Assembly: GCA_003135495.1 (NCBI GenBank) | Contig: PLBX01000245.1 | Coordinates: 4,970 to 23,675, forward strand | Direction: 5' to 3' | Origin: Acidobacteriaceae bacterium | Lineage (GTDB): Bacteria; Acidobacteriota; Terriglobia; Terriglobales; Acidobacteriaceae | DNA: 18,706 nt | In this document: positions 12,934 to 18,706 of the stretch, one piece after another | Layout: each line of letters opens with the position of its first letter | Position numbering within the stretch: the stretch's first letter is position 1 | Made by a program: the position numbers and the translations under genes | Notes under the pieces: model-generated | What the model was told of the DNA's origin: nothing | Database searches by the model: none | The model's input: only the letters and a program-made list of their open reading frames with translations

Positions 12934-15252
12934 ATGCGACCGTTCTTCGCTATTGTGTTGATCTTTACGCTGATCATTCCATCTTTGTCATTTGGTGCGG
13001 ACCAAGTAATTTCAAACCAAGCCGCTAGTATTCAAAATGCGATGGTCGGTTATTCGCCGCGCGCTGCTCAAACTGAGCGCGAGTGGGAAGCTAAGCTTCG
13101 CGCAATTCCTGATCCAAACAATTTGCGTGAGTACATGCGGCGGCTGAGTGCGCGGCCGCATCATGTGGGCTCGCCTTACGACAAGGACAATGCGGAATGG
13201 ATTCTGGCTCACTTCAAGGAATGGGGCCTGGACGCGCACATTGAGCGGTTCGACGTTTTATTTCCTACGCCGAAGATTCGCGTGCTGGAGATGGTTGCTC
13301 CTACTAAGTTCACGGCGAAGCTCGAGGAGCCGGCGCTGGCGATCGATCCGACCTCGAATCAGAAGTCGGAGCAGTTGCCGACTTACAATGCTTACTCGAT
13401 CGATGGGGACGTTACGGCTCCGTTGGTGTTTGTGAATTATGGCCTGCCTGAGGATTACGAAAAGCTTGACCGGCTGGGCATTTCGGTGAAGGGCGCGATT
13501 GTGATCGCCAAGTATTTGCATTCGTGGCGCGGGATAAAGCCGAAGGTTGCGGCGGAGCACGGGGCGATTGGCTGCCTGATTTATTCGGAGCCGCAAGATG
13601 ATGGGTACACGCGGGACAATGTATTTCCGGCGGGGCCGATGCGTCCTCCCGACGGAGTGCAGCGTGGGAGTGTGATGGATTTTCCTTCGAGCAGTCCGGG
13701 AGATCCGCTGACGCCGGGAGTGGGCGCGACTCCTGATGCGAAGCGGCTGGCGTTGAAGGATGCTAAGAGCATTACGAAGATTCCGGTGCTGCCGATTTCT
13801 TATGGCGACGCGCAGCCTTTGCTGGCGGCGCTGGCGGGGCCGATGGCTCCGGAGGCATGGCGCGGATCGCTTCCGATTCCTTATCACGTGGGGCCGGGAC
13901 CGGCGCAGGTGCACTTGAAGGTCGCATTCAATTGGGACACTAAGCCGGTCTACGATGTGATCGCGAAGATTACGGGCAGCGTCGCTCCGGACGAATGGAT
14001 TATTCGTGGGAATCATCATGATGCTTGGGTGAATGGGGCGGAGGATCCGATCTCGGCGCAGGTTTCGTTGCTGGAAGAAGCTCGATCGCTGAGCTTGTTG
14101 CTGAAGCAGGGATGGAAGCCACGGCGCACGATTATCTATTGCGCGTGGGATGGCGAAGAGCCAATGCTGCTGGGCTCGACGGAGTGGGTGGAAACTCATG
14201 CCGATGAGTTGCGTGAGCATGCGGCCGTCTACATCAATACGGATGGGAACGACCGCGGCGTTTTGAATATGAACGGGTCGCACAGCCTAGAGCAATTCAT
14301 TAATGGAGTCGCGAGGGACATTGAGGATCCGGAGACGGCGGCTGCGGGAACTAAGATGACGGTTTGGCAGCGGGCTCATCTCGCTGCCATTTCTGAAGCG
14401 AAGTCGGCGGAGGATCGGAAGGAGATCCGGCAGCGAGCTGACCTACGAATTGGAGCGCTTGGTTCTGGTACGGATTTCACGGGATTCATCGATCACGTGG
14501 GCGTGGCTACGCTGGACATGGGATTTGGCGGAGAGGATGAAGAGGGAATTTATCACTCCATTTACGACGACTTTTACTGGTACACACATTTCTCGGACAC
14601 GAATTTTGTTTATGGTCGAGCGCTGGCGCAAACGGTAGGAACTTCTGTGATGCGGCTGGCGGATGCGGAAGTGCTGCCGTTTGACTTTGTGGACTTCGCC
14701 GATACGGTGGAGATGTATACGAAGAATCTGCAAAAGCTGCTGGCCGATAAGCAGGAGGAAATACGCGAGCGTAATCAGGAACTGGATGAGGGAATGTTTA
14801 AGGCTACGTTTGATCCGAGGCATCCGACGGTTGCGCCAGCGCGGGAAGAGATTCCTCCGCATTTGAATTTTGCTCCGATGCAGAACGCGGTTGACGTGCT
14901 TAATCGTAGCGATAAACATTATCAGCAGGCGCTGGCGGCGAAGCAGGCTAATTTGGATGATGATGCGTTTTCAGCGAAGCTGGGCGCTTTGAATCGGGAG
15001 TTGATTGAGAGTGAGCGGCGGCTGACTAATGCGGATGGACTGCCGCGGCGGTCGTGGTATAAGCATTTGCTTTATGCTCCGGGAGTTTATTCGGGGTATG
15101 GGGCGAAGACGGTTCCGGGAGTGCGCGAGGGAATTGAGCAGAAGCGGTATGCGGAGGCGGAGCAGGAGATTGTGCGCGTGTCGAAGGCGCTGGAAGACGA
15201 GGCGGTGCTGATTGAGTCGGCGGCCACGTTATTGGACGGAGTTGCGAAGTAG
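12934..15252 (+). CDS. Secreted M28B metallopeptidase (glutamate carboxypeptidase II / transferrin-receptor-like)
   Basis: A 772-residue zinc exopeptidase. The N-terminus MRPFFAIVLIFTLIIPSLSF is a clear signal peptide with cleavage near residues 21-22. A protease-associated domain follows at about 150-250 (VKGAIVIAKY, HGAIGCLIYSEP). The M28 core aligns with human GCPII at every ligand: H361 (NHHDAW), D371 (EDP), E408/E409 (WDGEE), D437 (NTDG) and H541 (YHSIYDDFYW). A helical C-terminal dimerisation-like domain occupies about 610-770. Substrate is unknown. Family members remove C-terminal acidic or other residues from peptides. GGAG lies four bases before the ATG, and a TATAAT box is at 12904. 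It is convergent with gltD, whose stop lies 40 bases beyond. Confidence 0.94.
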   Translation: MRPFFAIVLIFTLIIPSLSFGADQVISNQAASIQNAMVGYSPRAAQTEREWEAKLRAIPDPNNLREYMRRLSARPHHVGSPYDKDNAEWILAHFKEWGLDAHIERFDVLFPTPKIRVLEMVAPTKFTAKLEEPALAIDPTSNQKSEQLPTYNAYSIDGDVTAPLVFVNYGLPEDYEKLDRLGISVKGAIVIAKYLHSWRGIKPKVAAEHGAIGCLIYSEPQDDGYTRDNVFPAGPMRPPDGVQRGSVMDFPSSSPGDPLTPGVGATPDAKRLALKDAKSITKIPVLPISYGDAQPLLAALAGPMAPEAWRGSLPIPYHVGPGPAQVHLKVAFNWDTKPVYDVIAKITGSVAPDEWIIRGNHHDAWVNGAEDPISAQVSLLEEARSLSLLLKQGWKPRRTIIYCAWDGEEPMLLGSTEWVETHADELREHAAVYINTDGNDRGVLNMNGSHSLEQFINGVARDIEDPETAAAGTKMTVWQRAHLAAISEAKSAEDRKEIRQRADLRIGALGSGTDFTGFIDHVGVATLDMGFGGEDEEGIYHSIYDDFYWYTHFSDTNFVYGRALAQTVGTSVMRLADAEVLPFDFVDFADTVEMYTKNLQKLLADKQEEIRERNQELDEGMFKATFDPRHPTVAPAREEIPPHLNFAPMQNAVDVLNRSDKHYQQALAAKQANLDDDAFSAKLGALNRELIESERRLTNADGLPRRSWYKHLLYAPGVYSGYGAKTVPGVREGIEQKRYAEAEQEIVRVSKALEDEAVLIESAATLLDGVAK

Positions 15253-15270
15253 GGATTTGTGGCAGTGCGG

Positions 15271-15292
15271 GAGACGGGGCAAGCCCCGTCTC
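15271..15292 (+). repeat. Perfect GAGACGGGGC hairpin between convergent genes
   Basis: GAGACGGGGC (15271-15280), AA, GCCCCGTCTC (15283-15292), a 10-bp perfect stem. Its last base is also the last base of the gltD stop codon. It is related to the imperfect copy at 7173. It sits between the M28 gene (stop 15252) and gltD, where it may serve as a bidirectional transcription end, although no T-run is adjacent. Confidence 0.75.
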
Positions 15293-16752
15293 TACAGGAG
15301 ATTGCTTATGGGACGGTTGGTTGTTGCTTCGGGCATCGATAGTGTTTTGGTTTTCAGGTAGGCGTCCACGCTCGCGGCGGCTTTGCGGCCTTCTGCGATG
15401 GCCCACACTACTAATGATTGGCCTCGGCGCATGTCGCCGGCGGCGAAGACTCCTGGCAGCGATGACATGTTGTCTGCATCTGTGGCGACGTTGCCGCGCG
15501 AATCTAGTTTCACCCCTAGCTGATTGAGCATTCCGTTTCTAACTGGGCCGACAAATCCCATTGCGATGAGGACGAGATCGGCTTCCAATGTGAATTCGGT
15601 GCCGGGGATGGGCTCGAAGGTTGGAGCTGGACCGACTCGCACAGCGTGCAGTTGCTGCACTTGGCCGGCGTTGTTGCCGGTGAATTTGGTAGTTGCTATG
15701 CTCCAGTCGCGGATGCCACCTTCTTCGTGCGCGCCTTCGACTCGGAGTTGCATGGGCCACAGTGGCCATGGCGTGAGTGGAGAGCGTTCGTCGGGCGGCT
15801 TAGGCATGATCTCGAATTGGTGCACGGAGAGCGGCTTTTGGCGGTGGCAGGTTCCTAGACAATCGGCGCCGGTGTCGCCGCCTCCGATGATGATTACGCG
15901 TTTGCCTGTCGCCAGAATTTCTGTTTCCGGCGGGACGGTGTCGCCCAGGGAGCGGCGATTTTGTTGCGGCAGGAATTCCATCGCGAAATGAATTCCCTTT
16001 AGGTCGCGTCCCGGAACATTGAGATCGCGCGGCTGTTCGGCTCCTCCGGCGAGGACGATGGCGTCGAAATCTCGGCGCAGATCTTCGACGGAGATGTTCT
16101 TGCCTACTTCTGCGCTGGTGATGAATTCGACACCTTCCGCAGACATTTGTTCGAGGCGGCGATCTACGATGCGTTTTTCTAATTTGAATTGCGGGATGCC
16201 GTAGACGAGCAGTCCACCGATACGGTCTGATTTTTCGTAGACCGTAACGGCATGTCCGGCGCGGCATAGCTGTTGGGCGGCGGCTAGCCCTGCTGGGCCC
16301 GAACCGACTACAGCTACTTTTTTACCAGTGCGAAATTTCGGTGGCTCGGGACGGATCCAGCCTTCGGCGAAAGCGCGCTCGACTATATTTTTTTCGATTT
16401 GCTTGATTGTGACTGGGGGCTGAGTAATGCCTAACACGCATGAGGCTTCACACGGCGCGGGACAGATGCGGCCGGTGAATTCCGGGAAATTGTTGGTGGC
16501 GTGCAACTGGCGTACGGCTTCTTTCCAGCCGCCGCGATAGACGAGATCATTCCAATCGGGAATCAGATTGTTGACGGGACATCCGGTTTGGCAGAAGGGG
16601 ACGCCGCAATCCATGCAGCGAGCACCTTGGGTGCGAAGTTTGGGTTCGGGGAAATCCTGATAGATTTCGAACCAGTCATTGACGCGTTCAGTTGTGGGGC
16701 GACGTGGGGCCAACTCACGCTCATACTCCATGAAGCCGGTTTCTTTACCCAT
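15292..16752 (-). CDS. gltD: Glutamate synthase (NADPH) small subunit
   Basis: Passes electrons from NADPH through FAD and iron-sulfur clusters to the large subunit, which makes glutamate from glutamine and 2-oxoglutarate. The 486-residue length is typical. The N-terminal cluster-binding cysteines are C46, C49, C54, C58 ([13 protein letters not shown]) and C97, C101, C105 (CPAPCEASC). The FAD fold is [14 protein letters not shown] (146-159) and the NADPH fold is [16 protein letters not shown]. The C-terminal [22 protein letters not shown] is the conserved flavin-binding end. The ATG at 16752 overlaps the gltB stop by eight bases and has AGG six bases upstream, so translational coupling is likely. 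A TTG at 16767 would add five residues and is less likely. The stop codon touches a hairpin repeat. Confidence 0.96.
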   Translation of the reverse strand: MGKETGFMEYERELAPRRPTTERVNDWFEIYQDFPEPKLRTQGARCMDCGVPFCQTGCPVNNLIPDWNDLVYRGGWKEAVRQLHATNNFPEFTGRICPAPCEASCVLGITQPPVTIKQIEKNIVERAFAEGWIRPEPPKFRTGKKVAVVGSGPAGLAAAQQLCRAGHAVTVYEKSDRIGGLLVYGIPQFKLEKRIVDRRLEQMSAEGVEFITSAEVGKNISVEDLRRDFDAIVLAGGAEQPRDLNVPGRDLKGIHFAMEFLPQQNRRSLGDTVPPETEILATGKRVIIIGGGDTGADCLGTCHRQKPLSVHQFEIMPKPPDERSPLTPWPLWPMQLRVEGAHEEGGIRDWSIATTKFTGNNAGQVQQLHAVRVGPAPTFEPIPGTEFTLEADLVLIAMGFVGPVRNGMLNQLGVKLDSRGNVATDADNMSSLPGVFAAGDMRRGQSLVVWAIAEGRKAAASVDAYLKTKTLSMPEATTNRPISNLL

Positions 16753-18706
16753 GTTGCACCTGCTCAAGGGGGATCAGGACATTCGTTGGTGGACTTGGAA
16801 TGTAAGGCTGGCGACGGCGGCTTACTCCCAGAACGCGCTTGTGTTCGTGCGGGAAAACTTTGATAAAGCGGGAGAGGGATTCAGTCCAATTGTCGAGAAT
16901 CCAAGCGGCGCGCGGGCTTCCGGTGAGCTGGTGATGACGCGTTACCAGATCTTTTAGGAGTTGAACCTCGACTAGTTTTATCTCAACGATTCGTGTTTCG
17001 ACGAGACGGCCCTCTGTGATTTGGGAATCGTGAGCATCGACCATCGGCTCCAGATCGACGGAATCGAGATTGCAGCGTTTTTCGGTGAAATCGCCACGCT
17101 CATCGAAGACGTAGGCTACGCCGCCACTCATGCCAGCGGCAAAATTCCTGCCACACGCGCCGAGGACGACGACCAGGCCTCGCGTCATATATTCACAGCC
17201 GTGATCGCCAACGCCTTCAACTACAGCGGTCGCTCCTGAGTTGCGGACGGCAAAGCGCTCGCCTGCGACACCGTTAAAAAATGCCTCGCCACTGGTTGCG
17301 CCATAGAGAGCGACGTTGCCGATGAGGATATTTTTCTCCGGAGAGAAGGTTGAGGCGCGGGGCGGGTAGACGATCAAACGCCCCCCTGACAGGCCTTTTC
17401 CTACATAATCGTTGGCGTCGCCTTCAAGAGTTAGAGTGACTCCGTTGGCCAAGAACGCGCCGAGGCTCTGGCCGGCTGAACCTTCGAGTTGAATGCGGAT
17501 GGTGTCGTCGGGCAAGCCGTTTGATCCGTGACGACGCGCGATTTCCCCGCTCAGCATGGTTCCAACGGAGCGGTGAACATTGCGGATCGGTAGTTTGATT
17601 TCCACCGGCGTCAGAGTTTCTAGAGCGGCTTGCGTAGTGGCGAGGAGTTGGTGATCGAGTGCCTGCTCCAAACCATGGTCTTGCGCATTGACGCAGCGGC
17701 GCGCCACGCGCGATGGGACTGGCGGGTTATAGAGTATGGCCGAAAGATCGAGACCGGATCCCTTCCAGTGATTGACGGCGGGGCGGACATCGAGCATGTC
17801 AACGCGGCCAATCATGTCGTCCATGCGGCGGAAGCCGAGTTGCGACATGTATTGCCGCACTTGCTCGGCGAGAAAGAAGAAGAAGTTGATAACGTGTTCG
17901 GGCTGGCCCTGGAACTGCTTGCGCAGCACGGGATCTTGGGTGGCGATGCCGACTGAACAAGTGTTGAGATGGCACTTGCGCATCATGACGCAACCCATTG
18001 CGATGAGAGGGGCAGTCGCGAATCCGAATTCTTCGGCACCGAGCAGCGCGGCGATGGCTACGTCGCGTCCGGTTTGCAGCTTGCCGTCGGTCTGCACTTT
18101 GATGCGACTGCGCAGATCATTGAGCAGGAGCACTTGCTGCGTTTCGGCTAAGCCTAACTCCCATGGGATGCCAGCATGCTTGATGGAACTTAGCGGCGAC
18201 GCGCCTGTGCCTCCAGTGTCGCCGCTGATAAGGACTACGTCGGCGTGAGCTTTGGCTACTCCGGCGGCCACGGTGCCTACTCCTACTTCGGCTACTAATT
18301 TCACTGCGATGCGGGCTTGTGGGTTTACATTTTTTAGGTCGTAGATTAATTGCGCAAGGTCTTCGATGGAGTAAATGTCGTGGTGCGGCGGGGGCGAAAT
18401 TAAACCTACGCCTGGGATGGAATGTCTTATTCGGGCGATGACTTCGTCAACTTTATGGCCGGGAAGCTGGCCGCCTTCACCTGGTTTTGCGCCTTGTGCC
18501 ATCTTGATTTGTAACTCGTCGGCGTTGACCAGATAGTTTGTGGTTACGCCGAAGCGGGCGGAGGCGATTTGCTTGACGGCGCTGCGGCGGAGGTCTCCGT
18601 TGGCATCTTCGTTGAAACGCTCTTCGTCTTCGCCGCCTTCGCCGGTGTTTGATTTTCCTCCGATGCGGTTCATGGCGATGGCGAGAGTTTCGTGCGCTTC
18701 TTTGCT
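16745..18706 (-). CDS. gltB: Glutamate synthase large subunit, C-terminal part (cut by window edge)
   Basis: About 653 codons are visible, beginning mid-protein at [20 protein letters not shown]. The N-terminal glutaminase domain lies outside. The visible part holds the FMN-binding synthase barrel ([51 protein letters not shown]), the 3Fe-4S cysteines in [16 protein letters not shown] (codons at 17990-17992, 17972-17974 and 17957-17959), and the C-terminal right-handed beta-helix with repeated glycine strands ([51 protein letters not shown]). The stop TAA at 16745-16747 lies inside the first codons of gltD, giving an eight-base overlap. The frame stays open to the window end, so the start codon is beyond 18706. 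The identity is firm. Confidence 0.97.
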   Translation of the reverse strand, partial: SKEAHETLAIAMNRIGGKSNTGEGGEDEERFNEDANGDLRRSAVKQIASARFGVTTNYLVNADELQIKMAQGAKPGEGGQLPGHKVDEVIARIRHSIPGVGLISPPPHHDIYSIEDLAQLIYDLKNVNPQARIAVKLVAEVGVGTVAAGVAKAHADVVLISGDTGGTGASPLSSIKHAGIPWELGLAETQQVLLLNDLRSRIKVQTDGKLQTGRDVAIAALLGAEEFGFATAPLIAMGCVMMRKCHLNTCSVGIATQDPVLRKQFQGQPEHVINFFFFLAEQVRQYMSQLGFRRMDDMIGRVDMLDVRPAVNHWKGSGLDLSAILYNPPVPSRVARRCVNAQDHGLEQALDHQLLATTQAALETLTPVEIKLPIRNVHRSVGTMLSGEIARRHGSNGLPDDTIRIQLEGSAGQSLGAFLANGVTLTLEGDANDYVGKGLSGGRLIVYPPRASTFSPEKNILIGNVALYGATSGEAFFNGVAGERFAVRNSGATAVVEGVGDHGCEYMTRGLVVVLGACGRNFAAGMSGGVAYVFDERGDFTEKRCNLDSVDLEPMVDAHDSQITEGRLVETRIVEIKLVEVQLLKDLVTRHHQLTGSPRAAWILDNWTESLSRFIKVFPHEHKRVLGVSRRRQPYIPSPPTNVLIPLEQVQHG

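Noticed and set aside
13258..14283. 341-codon open frame on the minus strand inside the M28 peptidase gene
   Set aside because: It is antisense to a gene with complete catalytic motifs. The Arg/His/Pro-rich product is typical of a shadow frame in GC-rich DNA.

Overview
The window looks like chromosomal DNA from an Acidobacteriota-type bacterium (Terriglobia/Koribacter-like). This is an inference from three things: moderately GC-rich coding sequence, a minus-strand hemE-hemH-hemY cluster beside an HtrA protease and a large secreted M28B peptidase, and several families of short intergenic hairpin repeats of a style I associate with that phylum. Only a database search could confirm the taxon. 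The content is mainly housekeeping metabolism. I see no phage, IS, CRISPR, toxin-antitoxin or defence cassette, and no tRNA or rRNA.

Layout. (1) 1-209, minus: N-terminal fragment of a LysR-type regulator, divergent from leuA across a 362-base gap. (2) 572-3172, plus: leuA then leuB, two steps of leucine synthesis. LeuA lacks the usual C-terminal leucine-sensing domain. (3) 3233-5070, minus: a REC/HD-GYP response regulator followed 41 bases later by a GT2 polyprenyl-phosphate-type glycosyltransferase. (4) 5274-5984, plus: an unrecognised protein with a likely signal peptide, with a perfect palindrome upstream. (5) 6021-6989, minus: an EamA/DMT transporter whose last residues are encoded by an intergenic-type hairpin repeat. 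(6) 7327-11038, minus: the late haem genes hemE, hemH and hemY, with repeats in both junctions. (7) 11205-15252, plus: a DegP/HtrA serine protease and an M28B metallopeptidase, both exported. (8) 15292-18706, minus: gltB (cut by the window edge) and gltD, overlapping by 8 bases, encoding NADPH glutamate synthase.

How genes work together. LeuA and LeuB act in one pathway (leuCD are not here). HemE, HemH and HemY act late in haem synthesis, although the sequence alone does not say whether the protoporphyrin or coproporphyrin branch is used. GltB and GltD form one enzyme. The HD-GYP/GT2 pair could couple c-di-GMP or phospho-signalling to envelope glycan synthesis (inference).

The least explained part of the window is its non-coding DNA. 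At least four short repeat families recur between genes, and several touch stop codons or ribosome-binding sites. The most testable case is a perfect 10-bp inverted repeat that could fold the hemH Shine-Dalgarno into a stem.
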